DNA of 64,000 nucleotides from Symbiodinium natans (Eukaryota > Sar > Dinophyceae > Suessiales > Symbiodiniaceae). Within the stretch, counting starts at the first letter, position 1. The number at the start of each line of letters is the position of its first letter. Location of the stretch: NCBI GenBank assembly GCA_905221605.1, contig CAJNDS010000422.1, forward strand, positions 1 to 64,000. The letters are read 5' to 3'. The notes beneath the pieces are model-generated. The model was not told the DNA's origin, did not search any database, and was given only the letters and a program-made list of their open reading frames with translations. This document shows positions 50,899-61,376 of the stretch, piece after piece. Position numbers and translations under genes: made by a program.

Positions 50899-51132
50899 TC
50901 ATTTGAGCGCTTGATGCTCCCAGCTGCCCCTCCCCCGAACCTGCGCTGGTGGCTTGGGCGGACTCCGTGGCGCTTGCGGCCTCAGCCTTCTTTGCGCTCT
51001 TGGTTCCCCCTTTACCCTCAACCTTGGCAGTTTCAGGGTTTTGCGGGGGCATGCATCTTTCATGTGACCAGTGCCACTACATAGAAACACCTGCCAGTTC
51101 CCTTTCCTATGGGGGCATGCGTAAACTGACAT
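50899..51132 (-). pseudogene. Gag zinc-knuckle fragment
   Basis: FLCSGTGHMKDACP keeps C-x4-H-x4-C of a CCHC knuckle, but the first Cys (C-x2-C) is lost. Confidence 0.6.
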
Positions 51133-51221
51133 CTATCAGCACAGTGACACCCAGCTTCAGTCATCCGGTGCTTGCAACCGGCTTAGGATTGCCCTTTCCT
51201 CACCTACCGCCACCCTTCGCC

Positions 51222-52490
51222 TCAGCACCCTTCCCCTTGGACTCCCCACCGCCCGGCGTGAGCAACCTTCTGTTTCTTGGAATCCTCACTCAATGCTGCA
51301 GCCTCGCGCTCGGCCAACAGAAGCTCAGCGTACTTACTGACATCCTGGTTGGGAACTTGGTCAAGCAAGTGGTTTGTCCTAAAGGTTTGAAGACGAAACA
51401 ACGAAGAGGTGGACAAATTCGGAGGATGGAGACTGTCTAGACCTTTCACCTGCAACCTCGGGTCTGGGAGATTTAGGCCAACCTCAGTCGATCGGACAAT
51501 CCAACGACGCCATTTCCTGATAGCCTTGACCGCGGCATGCGCGGTTGCGCTGCTTCCTGGGTGTGTAATGTAGTTAAGCAGCGCTTCCCCCAGGTTGGTA
51601 TTTACACATGGTCTTGTACACGATGGCAGCGGTCGAAAACAATCTAGACGTAACTATGTCCTCACGCAAATCTGCACCAACACATTTCAGCAACATGGGC
51701 ACTGCTTTCTGCTCAACCCTACTGAATCTACCGGTTTGGTGAAGTTCAACGAGGGCTTGGGGGTAAATGCCAAGTCGGTCGAGAGGTGACGCGAGTAGCC
51801 AACGCGTGTACAAATGTTTCGCCTCACGCAACGCATCTCCCCGTTGCCAGCCAATCACCTGCAGTAATACTGGAGTTAGTAGGATCATACTTGCCAAGCT
51901 GAGGAAGCTCAGGTACATACTTGATGGGTTCTTCAGGTTGAGCTCTAAGGCCTGGAAGTGGGTGTGGCCTAATTTCAGTACCTCCCGGGCTCACTGGCTA
52001 CTTGAGCCCACTGCTGACACCCTAAGGCCTTTCGAGCTGGGCTACCTCTACCTCTGTCCTGACCCCCACTGAGCACGGACTGCTTTCTTAAGAACTCGGG
52101 AATGGGTTTGGCTCACCGGGATGCAAGGCATCTTGATACAGCTGAACATAATTCTCACACCCAAAGTTACCCATGTCAATAGCTCCTGACAAGCTTGCAG
52201 CAGCTCCTCCAGATTGACGAGGCCTTTGAGGGCTTTGACTGCGAGTCCTAGGCTCTCGTCCTCGCCTTGGGTTTTATCGGGAGCGACGGGTACGAAGGGT
52301 GACCTGGGTTCAAGACCTCAGCTACGGACACGGCTCTTGCCGGTCGTGTTGGGGCCTGTTTCTCAAGATTTAATCCTTCGGGTGTGATTCGCCAGGCATA
52401 CTTTGTTCAACCACACCCGCGCCTGGAGCCTGGGCCTGGCTGGTGCGCCAACGAACTGAGGAGGAAACACAGCCTTCGGACGTGGCTCAG
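51222..52490 (-). pseudogene. Gag body remnant
   Basis: Helical Gag-like frames (QALVELHQTGRFSRVEQKAV and neighbours) interrupted by stops. It continues on the other side of the nested TIR element. Confidence 0.5.
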
Positions 52491-52799
52491 GAACACTACT
52501 TTGACGGATTTTTGGTTAGGAAACTTATAACTCCAGTTATAAACGCATTTATAAATGGCAGCGAACTCCCATTTAGCCGGCATTTATAAATCATTTATAA
52601 AACTCCCAGCGAGGCCCGGATGTGGGGGTCCAGCGAGGTCCGCGGGATGTCCAAAAAACGACATACAGGGTTGAAAAAAATTGTATTTTTCCAAAAAAAA
52701 TTCGGGCTTTGCGGGCGACACTTTTTGGAGCTACGGTCTGCACGTTTTCAGTTTTGTCACATTCCAAAAACTTCCCATGATGAATCAAATTGAATCACA

Positions 52800-53090
52800 T
52801 GAATCATCACTTAGGCGACACACGCGCGCACACACACACACGCACACACATTGCGTCGCACATGACAGGATTTCTAAATCTAAGAAAGAATCCAACACCT
52901 AACCAAGTGGGTTTACAAACCGACTTTGTACTTGCCATTCACCTATAATAGAGATGGCGTGGGCCAAAGGCAATGTTTGGCAGCAACAACAACAACGACG
53001 ACGACGACGACGATGACAAGGAGAATAAGCATAAGAATAATAGCAACAAGAACAGCAAGAACAACAGAACAATAAGAACAACAATAATTT
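52800..53090. repeat. (CA)n, (GAC/AAC)n and (AAGAAC)n simple repeats
   Basis: CA-rich tract near 52,820-52,850, GAC/AAC triplets at 52,982-53,015, and AAC/AAG-rich DNA to 53,090. Confidence 0.85.
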
Positions 53091-53231
53091 TTATAAGGTT
53101 TAGGGTGTGCTGCATGGGGACGGGGAACTCAAGCCTATTGCGACCCTATATTTATATTTGTATATATGATCCCCCCCCCCCTCACCTTCCCTCCCCTCTC
53201 CTCCCTCCCCCCGCCCCCTGTCCGCTGTGGT

Positions 53232-53632
53232 GTGGTTGCGGGTTGGTTAAAAGGTTTAGGGTTTTAGGGCTTAGGGTTTGAGAGTTTAGGGTTCAAGGTT
53301 TAGGGTTAGGGTTTAGGGTTTAGGGTTAAGGGTTTAGGGTTTAGGGTTTAGGGTTTAGGGTTTAGGGTTTAGGGTTTAGGGTTTAGGGTTTAGGGTTTAG
53401 GGTTTAGGGTTTAGGGTTTAGGGTTTAGGGTTTAGGGTGCAGGGTTCAGGGTTCAGGGTTCAGGGTTTAGGGTTTAGGGTTTAGGGTTTATTTAGGGTTT
53501 AGGGTTTATTTAGGGTTTAGGGTCTAGGGTCTAGGGTTCAGGGTTCAGGGTTTAGGGTTTAGGGCTTCAGGTTCAGGATTTAGGGTTTAGGGTTTAAGGT
53601 TTAAGGGTTAAGGTTTAAGGTTTAAGGTTTAG
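53232..53632 (+). repeat. (TTTAGGG)n telomere-like array
   Basis: A near-perfect core (53,325-53,430) with degenerate flanks (TTCAGGG, TCTAGGG). It is the plant/dinoflagellate-type telomere unit, G-rich strand pointing right. Confidence 0.95.
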
Positions 53633-53744
53633 GCGGCTGGGGGGGAGGGCATACGGGGGAGGGGGGGGAGCTGGCGAACCGAGAAATATATACACATATA
53701 AACACTGAACCTTTATAAACCCAGCCACCTCCCTTCCAAACCCC

Positions 53745-53940
53745 ACCTCACACTCCCACTCGTCCCAAACCCTAAGCCTCAAACCCCAAGTCCTGAACCC
53801 TATACCTGAAACCCTAAGACCCTAATACCCTAAAACCCTAAGTCCCAAACCCAAAAACCCCACAACCCCGAAGCCATAAACCCTAAAACCAAAAACCCTG
53901 AAAACCAAAACCTTAAACCCTATATAACCCGAAGGCCTAA
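53745..53940 (-). repeat. Degenerate (CCCTAAA)n array in opposite orientation
   Basis: ACCCTAAGxC/AACCCTAAxA units, C-rich on the plus strand, about 110 bp after the TTTAGGG array. Confidence 0.85.
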
Positions 53941-54124
53941 ATAACAGGGATCGGGGGGAAACCAAAAACCCTGTACCTTAGAAGCCCCTCCTTGAAGAAG
54001 GGGAGGCCGCCTCAACCACGATAAATCCTGAACCCCAACCTCGCTCCCGCCATAAACCGGGCGCGGGCCGGTCCCAAACTCCCACACGCCCACCCCTCCA
54101 CACGCCCACCCCCTCCCACCCACC

Positions 54125-54412
54125 CTGGCCTGGGCGTGACGCGGCCCTGACACGCCCTGACGCGGCCCTGACACGGCCCTGACACGGCCCTGACACGCCC
54201 TTGACACGGCCCTGACACGGCCCTGACACGGCCCTGACACGGCCTGACACGGCCCTGACACGGCCCTGACACGCCCCTGACACGCCCCTGACACGCCCCT
54301 GACACGGCCCTGACACGGCCCTGACACGCCCCTGACACGCCCTGACACGACCCTGACATGACCCTGACACGCCCCCGACACGGCCCTGACACGCCCCTGA
54401 CATGCCCCGTTT
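54125..54412 (+). repeat. CCTGACACGGCC short tandem repeats
   Basis: About 20 units of CCTGACACGGC / CCTGACACGCC, period 11-13 bp. They create long artefactual antisense frames. Confidence 0.92.
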
Positions 54413-54424
54413 TCGCCGTGTTTG

Positions 54425-55305
54425 CTTTTCCAACCTCCCCATCTGGGCTCTAAAAATGGGGTTGGGAATCGTGGTTTTGGGTTGTTTTGGGTTTCAGGCG
54501 CCTTTCCCAGACCCCCGTTCTGGAGCCGAGAACGTGGGTCTGGAAATGGCGGTTTTCGTTGGAAGACCGGTTCCAACCCCCCCCCATCTGGACTCCAAAA
54601 AAGGGGGGTTTTGGGTTATTTTGGGTTCCAGGCGCCTTTCCCAGACCCCCGTTCTCGAGCCGAGAACCTGGGTCTGGAAATGGCGGTTTGCGTTGGAAAA
54701 CCTGTTTCACCCCCCTTTCATCTGGGCTTTAAAAATGGGGTTGAATCGTGATTTTGGGTTGTGGGTCCAGGCGCCTTTCCCAGACCCCGTTCTGGAGCCG
54801 AGAGTGGGTCTGGAAATGTCAGTTTTCGTACTTGTTCCAACCCCACCCCCCTGGTCTGGGCTCCAAAAATGGGGGGGGGGGGATCGTGGTTTGGGGTTAT
54901 TTTGGGTTCCAAGCGCCTTTCCCAGACCCTCTCGTTGAGAACCTGGGTCTGGAAATGGCGGCTTTCGTCGAAAAACCTGTTCCAACCCCCCATCTGGGCT
55001 CTAAAAATGGGGGTTGGGAATCGTGGTTTTGGGTTGTTTTGGGTCCCAGGCGCCTTTCGCAGACCCCCGTTCTCGAGTCGAAACCTGGGTCTGGGGCGGC
55101 TTTCGTTGGAAAATGTTGGAAAACCTGTTCCAACACCCCCCCCATCTGGGCTCTAAAAATGAGGTTGGGAATCGGGGTTTCAGGCACCTTTTCCAGACCC
55201 CCGTTCTCGAGCCGAGAACCTGGGTCTGGAAACGGCGTTGGGAATCGTGGTTTTGGGTTGATTTGGGTTCGAAAGCATCCGTACCAGACCCCCCATTCTA
55301 GATTT
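54425..55305 (+). repeat. ~135-bp tandem repeats
   Basis: GGCGCCTTTCCCAGACCC recurs at 54,498, 54,631, 54,770, 54,913 (variant) and 55,049, with decayed units to 55,300. Each unit has CTGGGCTCTAAAAATGGGG and a GGTCTGGAAATGGCGG step. Confidence 0.9.
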
Positions 55306-56100
55306 GGGGGATGGGGTTCAGGGTTTGGGGTTTAGGGTTTGGGGCTGCATGGGGGTGGCGAAACCCCTTGCATGGGGGTGGCGAAACCCCAAGCCTAAAG
55401 CCCTATACCCATACAAACCTTAAGCCTTCAACCCGAAAAAAACCCTGAGCCCTAGACCATCCCATGCAAAATTTGTTATATTCACCCTCCAAGAAATCAA
55501 GCCCCTGTTTTCCTTGTAGATAAACCTTGTCCCTAATGAGGGTTTAGGGAGGGTTTAGGGCAGAGCTGTTAGCAGGGGGCGGGGGGGGGAAGGGGAGGGG
55601 GGGGGTACGGGGGGCCGAAGGGGGGAGAGCCCCAACCTAAAACAAGAACTATCATAATAAACATAGTGACACTTTAGGCGTCACGGGCGAGCCTCGTGGT
55701 GCATACAAAAGTTAAAACAAAGGCATCACGGGCGAGCCTCGTGGTGCACCATGGGCAAGCCACACGCGTGTTAAAAGACGCACAAAAATGTGTAAAACAA
55801 AGTGTCAAAACCGAGCACGGTGAAGCCAAAAAAATGACCAGGTGGAAATGTCAAAACCGAGCACGTTGAAGCAAAACATGGACGACGTGGAAATTTCAAA
55901 ACATGCTCGTGGGGCATTTATAATTACTTAGCGAGGATTTATAAACGACTTGCAAATGATTCTAAATCAGTTCACAAATAGTTAGTATGTGCACTTGTAA
56001 ATACTCTAAATGAATACAAGCGTTTGTAATTGCCCCTGCATTTATAATTGCAGTATAAGTATGTAGTGCACTTATAAACCCACTTGGCATGGTTATAACT
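55306..56100. other. Right subterminal region of the TIR element
   Basis: CATGGGGGTGGCGAAACCCC twice, poly-G tracts, a CGGGCGAGCCTCGTGGTGCA direct repeat (from 55,686 and 55,729), then AT-rich DNA with TTATAAA boxes. No gene seen. Confidence 0.5.
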
Positions 56101-56125
56101 TGACTTAGCTGGTTTATAAATCAGG

Positions 56126-56685
56126 TTATATTTGACCAATCCAAAAAACCATCAAAGTAGAGCTTGCACCTGCACACGATGACGATGCTTTGGAGCTCTC
56201 CAGCTTATCCATTCGCTCCACCAAAGACTGCTGGCCTTGCATCAGGACGGGTGGCATTGACGCCAGAGCGCCAAAGGGATCTGTAGCCACTGGCTGTACT
56301 GGAACCAGTTCGCGATCATCTTCCGCTTTGATAGCTCCACATTCCACGGCCGAAAACTCGCTGTAACCTGTCACGCTAACATGTCCAGGTGAGGCTTCTC
56401 CGGCAACTTGTGCCTCCGGTTCCTGTGGCTGTGTCGCCAGCGCAACAGGGTCAATGCGAAGTACTTCTCCTGAACACGGAGCTAGTTCGTGAGGCACATC
56501 ATCCCTCGCTGTGCTTGCTGCGGCCTCAGGAGTTTCCTGGGCTTGAGGTCCAAGCTCAGTTCAGATTCATCGCCTTCCCTTGTGGCTGCACCTCTTTCCC
56601 CAGGGTCCTCCTGCACGACCTGTTGTGCACGGCGAAACTCCTGCTGTGCCGCGTCTGACCAAAAGGGGTTCGGGAAGTTTGCCAT
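56126..56685 (-). pseudogene. Copia gag N-terminus
   Basis: The minus-strand ATG at 56,685 gives MANFPNPFWSDAAQQEFRRA and a Gln/Pro/Glu-rich region. A frame change near 56,490 is needed to continue. It is cut at 56,160 by the nested TIR element. Confidence 0.65.
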
Positions 56686-56702
56686 GGCAAGGTCTACTAC
56701 TT

Positions 56703-56721
56703 AGCGTTGGGCTCATAACCC
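56703..56721 (-). promoter_or_regulatory. Candidate primer-binding site (half initiator-tRNA type)
   Basis: On the minus strand, directly after the 5' LTR, GGGTTATGAGCCCAACGC is complementary to the 5'-half and anticodon loop of an initiator tRNA-Met (GGGCTCATAACCC). Drosophila copia uses this half-tRNA priming mode. Confidence 0.65.
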
Positions 56722-56725
56722 TCGC

Positions 56726-56944
56726 GTGAGCAGGAAGCTCCACAGCGGGCTTACGCAGGGCTCTCCTTTTTGCCGCCAAGCAGCAACACAAAACAAGACA
56801 AGAAAGAAGGTGACTTCTGGTATCTTTGCTTCTACGGTACACTATACAGAACAACTTCTAAAAATAACTTGTGGGTGTGGCAGGACTCCTGTGTAGACCT
56901 TAAGCCAAACACCGCACATGACTATGAGGTTGAATGCTTCCACA
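56726..56944 (-). repeat. Copia LTR (5' copy)
   Basis: On the minus strand it starts TGTGGAAGC. It is homologous to 47,902-48,103. Confidence 0.75.
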
Positions 56945-56950
56945 CTCGCG

Positions 56951-57178
56951 ACCCTAAACCCTAAATTTGCCTTGCAAGGGCTTCTCATGGCTTTTTTATG
57001 GGGCTTTTCCCCAAAGCTTCCTGGCCAGTGGATCCTTTAAGAAGTTGCTTTGAGACCCTTTGCTTGCAGCTGAGGCACCGGGATGAGTCTGTTACAGGAC
57101 CTCGTGCTGAAGCCGCTTTGCCTGGTGGCTGGGCCATGAAAGATTTCTTGAGAAAGGCGGACATCTGAGTCAAAGATC

Positions 57179-57180
<2 letters not shown>
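56951..57180 (+). other. Third tandem copy resumes after the Copia element
   Basis: ACCCTAAACCCTAAATTTGC then TTGCAAGGGCTT matches 34,615-34,660 of copy 2, showing that the two sides were contiguous before the insertion. Confidence 0.75.

Positions 57181-57183
<3 letters not shown>

Positions 57184-57229
<46 letters not shown>
57184..57229 (+). repeat. (GA)n microsatellite
   Basis: About 22 GA units; copies 1 and 2 lack the tract. Confidence 0.95.
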
Positions 57230-57232
<3 letters not shown>

Positions 57233-57294
57233 GATGTGTCGGTGCCGAGGTTGATGTAGCTGCTCGTAGCCGTAGCTGTAGCCCAGCACCCCCG

Positions 57295-57465
57295 AGGCTC
57301 TGTTGTACGCCACGGTCGCCAGCACGGTCCTGTGCTGCAGCCCAAGCGTCGGGGAGAAGATCTTGAACCAGTGGGTTCGGCAAAGCGACAACGAGTCCGG
57401 GAACGAGGACCTGCAGAACGACTGCAACCAGCTCAGGAACGAAGACTTCGGGGCAACTCGGCGCC
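57295..57465 (+). CDS. Exon-like segment ALLYATVASTVLCCSPS (copy 3)
   Basis: Same frame and position as in copies 1 and 2. A GTT-to-ACG-type change gives STVL for SMVL. Confidence 0.45.
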
Positions 57466-57589
57466 CCAGACTCTAAACCTCAACCCCGTCTAAAGGATGA
57501 GAGTCGAAGCCCATCTTCTTCCCTGGACGCGCGTGTTGACGCCTAGCATTTCTTCCAGGAACCTGAAATCGCCCAAATTGTGGTTTCAC

Positions 57590-57634
57590 CTTCGCCCCCC
57601 CCCCAATCCCCACCCCCCCACACCCCCCCCCCAG

Positions 57635-57668
<34 letters not shown>

Positions 57669-57695
57669 ACCCCCCCACCCCCACGCCCCCCAGCT
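57590..57695 (+). repeat. Poly-C tract
   Basis: About 100 bp of almost pure C. Matching tracts in the other copies are 10-17 bp (35,213) or absent. Confidence 0.9.
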
Positions 57696-57699
57696 TGAG

Positions 57700-59640
57700 C
57701 CCAAAAAGACGGGAGTTAAGAGGTCCTTGGTTCACACGAAGTATCATAAATGGCCAACTCTTTTTTAAGATACCAATTTAGATACGAGTACCCTTTCTTC
57801 TGCGGCAGAGAAGGCGCACAGAGCGCCTTCTCTGGGCCCAGGGGGGTGGTCCCCCTTTCTGTTGCTTTCTCGGTTGGTCAGGGTCGTTTGTGTCAGGCCC
57901 CGCCAGGGTCTCACGCTCTTCGGCCGGCTTGTGAGGAAGATGACACACTAGATGCAATGTGTATCGACTCGGTGTGAAGAGTCATTCCTTCTCCGCGTAT
58001 TTGCGCATGTACAGACACGAGGGCACCCTTGTGGCCGTGACTGGCGCATATCTCTTGAGGAACGAAGATGTCTTCGTTACCATACCCAGGAGTTCGCTTC
58101 AGGAGCTGCACAGATCTCTTGAGGTCAGATTTCGTCAGAACTGGCATGGGCAATCTTTAGGAAGGCGAACCGCCGTGTACAGCTGGAGCAATCTCTGAGA
58201 GGGCTGCTGTTTCTTTTTGCATATCCTCCAACGTTGGAGGTTTAGACCTTCTGTTTCCGCACTCCACCAACAAGGAGTAGAACGGCTGTGCCGTCGGCAT
58301 GGAACCAGGGTTCCGAGTAGCTATACCCAGGCTTCCTTCAAAAAAGGAGTCGCGCGGGTCGGGGGTAGGATGGGGTAGGTAACCTTTAACCTGTTTGGAA
58401 GATTATATGAAATCCTACTCTATATAAGAAGGTTAACTTTTTGGGCTAGGGTGTTCAGTGAGGACGATTCAAGCTAGCAGCATCGTCTTCGTCCTGAACC
58501 CTAAACCGCCGAAACCTCGAACTTGAGCCTCAACTCTTTACCATTCCAGGACCTGGAAGCTTCAGCATACTGACCAATCTAAACACCGCCACCTTTACCA
58601 AAGTGCCGCCTTGCACCTCCCGACCTGCATTCTAAGCGCCCATCACGGTCTCTTCCCTGACCATGCGAGTGGGGGGGGGGTGTTATGGGGCAGGGGGGTT
58701 GGTCACCTTGGTCTGAAACTTGCAGCGGAGGCCGCGCACTTGGTTGAGAAAGTGCTGTTGCTCCGTTCCAGAACAATGATAATAAGAATAAGAAAAATGA
58801 TGATGTATGCCTTTTTGCTCTCAGACATGTGTTCCCGAATGCTCTGCAGAAGGGTTCTCGTTTTAAGGTTGGGGGTCCGGGGGTCAGGAGGTGCCCAAAC
58901 GTCGTTGTTCGTGTCGTGTCATGTCGTATCGTGTCTTCGTCTTCGTGTCGTGTCCTTGCGTCGTGTCCTCGTGTCGTGTCCTCGTGTCGTGTCTTCGTGT
59001 CCTGTCTTCGTGTCGTATCGTGTCCTTGTGCCATGTCTTCGAGTCGTGTCTTCGCGTCATCCTCGTGTGGATCCTATCAGGTTTTGCTCAAATTCTCCAC
59101 CGCCAGCGAAACGAACCCCAGGGATCCATTCAGCGTGCCCTCTGTTGCACAAAAAACACGCCGTGTAATTTGTGTCAGCGCCAAAGCCCTCGAGGCCCTA
59201 AGCCCGACCTCGACCTGAAGACCCCGACCTAAAAAAAAGCCCTGGGACCTCTGCTTGCAGTGATGCCCCGGCTTCTGCTGGTGTACGCTGGTGTGCGAGG
59301 TGTCAGTCATGTCATGTTTTGTGCTTGTCCTTGGGACGCCACCTTTGTGCCTCTCGGTTCTCAGCTCAGGAAATACCTGGCTTGTTTAATTATTCGAGGA
59401 AGACCAGGGGGTGAGCAAGTTTGCCAGAAAGGCTTTATGTAGAAATGGCTCTAAGCTATGCTCATCGTACATGGGTTTAGGGTTAGAGAAGGTTTCGGCG
59501 CACGGCGTCCCCCGATCTTCTGCACGTGCAGTTTTTTTCACGGGAGGCTGGCAAAGGGGCAATCGGCAGGAAAGAACATGGTCTTTTGAACCTCGCTTGG
59601 TTTCCGACATCTGCAGGAGTTAGACGCAAAAAATCCGTCT
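57700..59640. other. Intron-like region of copy 3
   Basis: Alignable to 35,270-37,860 of copy 2, with a short TCGTGTC minisatellite at 58,905-59,070. No exon recognised. Confidence 0.4.
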
Positions 59641-59649
59641 CCTTGGGGC

Positions 59650-60120
59650 CAGCCTCCTCGCAGTCCATGCTCCAGCTTCAGACGCCCCTTTGCGGCGCGA
59701 TGTGCGCTGTGCGATTTGCGATGGTGACGATGGCTGCGGCCAACAGCTGGGACATGGTGGAGCCAAATGGCCCGGCTGCCCGCAGTCTCTTGGGACCGCA
59801 AAAAAAAGCAGTGAAGAGAGGCTCTGCCTATGATAAGGGTAGCGTCTTCGAAGCGGGAAAGCTTAGCGCTTTTCTCAGTGTGGCCTAGAGGTTGGGGACT
59901 TCTGCAGTGGCTGCACTTTTCTTGGGCAAAGAGCCCTCTGTGTGTGAGAGCTGTTTTCTCCACCAAAAGATGCCCAAAAACCGTGAGCAACATTGACCCA
60001 GGCGGGCACACGATGGTCTGGGATTCAGGTGCCGACGGTGCTGGTGAAGGCTCGCGCTGGACTCTGAATCTCTGTCTGAGCTTCCGCTGGCTTGGGGGGG
60101 GCTCCTAGGCTCTTAGTGCG
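59650..60120 (+). pseudogene. Kelch exons a and b (copy 3)
   Basis: AANSWDMVEPNGPAARSL (near 59,735) and GGHTMVWDSGADGAGEG (60,001-60,055) match copies 1 and 2. The next kelch exon is displaced 3.6 kb by inserted DNA. Confidence 0.6.
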
Positions 60121-60404
60121 TCTTCGAGCAAACGCCCGGACTCCCCATTTTCCACAACAAGCTTGTCTGGTTGCTTCGCGGCTTCATGCCCTCCGTGCAA
60201 CAGCACCTCCAAAGCCGCAAGCCTACAAAGCCAGAGTGAACTCTAAGCGCAAGTATTTATTTCGGGGTTGAGACCTTCTTCGGATTTGAGGGGAGTTGGG
60301 TCCGAAAAACTTGGGGTCCTTTCTACTTCTTTTTCCCCAGATAGCTTTAGCTACTAGGGGTTCTAAATAGGGCCTTTCGCGTCCGCAGCCGGCGCAGCGG
60401 GCGC

Positions 60405-60545
60405 AGCGACATGCAGCCATGCAGGTGGCGTGCAGGAGGGGGTGCTGGTGTGGGGCAGTGGAGGGGGCGCAACGGCATGCAGGCATGCAGGCGTGCAGGC
60501 GTGCAGGCGTGTAGGCACGCAGGGGGCAGGAAGCATGCAGGAGGG
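60405..60545 (+). repeat. GCATGCAGG / GCGTGCAGG minisatellite
   Basis: Imperfect 8-10 bp units, continued at 61,575-61,655 on the other side of the LTR element, so the element landed inside the array. Confidence 0.85.
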
Positions 60546-60607
60546 GGTGCTGGTGGCTTGTAGGTTGTAGGTGGGGCAGTAGGGAGTGCGGAGTCCGCGG
60601 CCGGTGG

Positions 60608-60805
60608 TGTTAGAAGTATTGATCAGATCAGCATTGTATCCACAGTGATGCGTGAGACATTGCTATGACTCATTGACTTTGGCTCAAGGTGCAAAACATT
60701 GGAGACTCAAGTGATTGATGCACAGCTTGCTTTGGTGCTTGTGATTGTTGAGCTGAGTGATTGCAGACCTGAGATCACACTGAACATTGTTCTTGTAAAA
60801 TTTCA
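60608..60805 (+). repeat. 5' LTR of the 967-bp element
   Basis: Contains TTTGGCTCAAG followed by GT at 60,678-60,690, matching the last 11 nt of the dinoflagellate spliced-leader exon plus a donor-like GT. Confidence 0.9.
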
Positions 60806-60817
60806 TGGTAGCGGAGC
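60806..60817 (+). promoter_or_regulatory. Primer-binding site
   Basis: TGGTAGCGGAGC directly abuts the 5' LTR and resembles the TGGTATCAGAGC site complementary to the 3' end of initiator tRNA-Met. Confidence 0.7.
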
Positions 60818-60864
60818 TTTGGGCGAAGCCCAGGGCGTCCGAGTAGAAATTGTTCTAGATCAGT

Positions 60865-60981
60865 ATGGCAACCTTTGGTAATTTCCAAGGATTAGGTGGA
60901 GAAATCAAGTTGTTTCATCCGCCCGTTTTCCATGGAGATTCAGACAAGTGGGAAGATTGGTCGTGGCAGCTTAAGTCTTAA
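60865..60981 (+). pseudogene. Truncated gag (38 aa)
   Basis: The ATG at 60,865 opens a Copia-like Gag N-terminus (HPPVFHGDSDKWEDWSWQLK) that stops at a TAA where the internal deletion begins. Confidence 0.7.
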
Positions 60982-61376
60982 AATGAACACTTTTAGGTTT
61001 TTGAATTAAAATATTATCATTATAATATTCTTCTTTGAAAAATACATTAGATATAAGTTTTTTTTTTTTTGAGGACCGAGACAGTCACCGTCATTGTCAA
61101 GCCAGGCAACACCATCACCATCGGCTAAAGACATTGCCTGGAAAAAAATTTGATGATTGCAACCCTCTTTGGTCATCTCGGATGTCGAGCATTTGAAGCG
61201 AAAAGACAAATGAGGCCTCACAGTGATCTGGGTGATTGCATGTCTCTGATTGACAGTTCCGATTGATTTCGTATCTTCCCTCGTTCGAATACTCGATTGT
61301 TTTCACTCCTTATGGCTCAACTGAGTACAGATCTGATTGAGATGTGGCGCAGCAAGAATTGCTGAGCCAAGGACTG

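Larger units (their letters stand above)
52496..56160. mobile_element. 3.7-kb TIR element nested in Copia gag
   Basis: The left end (CTACTTTGACGGATTTTTGG at 52,496) and right end (reverse complement CTACTTTGATGGTTTTTTGG ending 56,160) are inverted repeats extending about 45 bp with decay. Both subterminal regions are rich in TTATAAA. The interior is telomere-like and GC-rich tandem repeats, with no transposase seen, so it is non-autonomous. Gag remnants lie on both sides. The target duplication could not be resolved. Confidence 0.65.
47902..56944 (-). mobile_element. Decayed Copia-type LTR retrotransposon (minus strand)
   Basis: Direct repeats of about 208-218 bp (47,902-48,103 and 56,726-56,944) bracket Gag, zinc-knuckle, protease, integrase and RT remnants in Copia order on the minus strand. 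The flanks are the left and right halves of the third gene copy. CTCGCG occurs just outside both ends and is a candidate target duplication; ACCCT is the alternative if CTCGCG belongs to the LTR. Every domain is broken or mutated and a 3.7-kb element is inserted in Gag, so it is not active. Confidence 0.8.

Noticed and set aside
54125..54412. CRISPR-like repeat-spacer array
   Set aside because: Units are contiguous without spacers, and the genome is eukaryotic.
53920..54576. 218-codon minus-strand frame
   Set aside because: Produced by the CCTGACACGGCC array, whose repeats stay open in several frames.
54402..55335. Plus-strand frames of 178 and 195 codons
   Set aside because: They are the 135-bp tandem repeats; frames shift between units.
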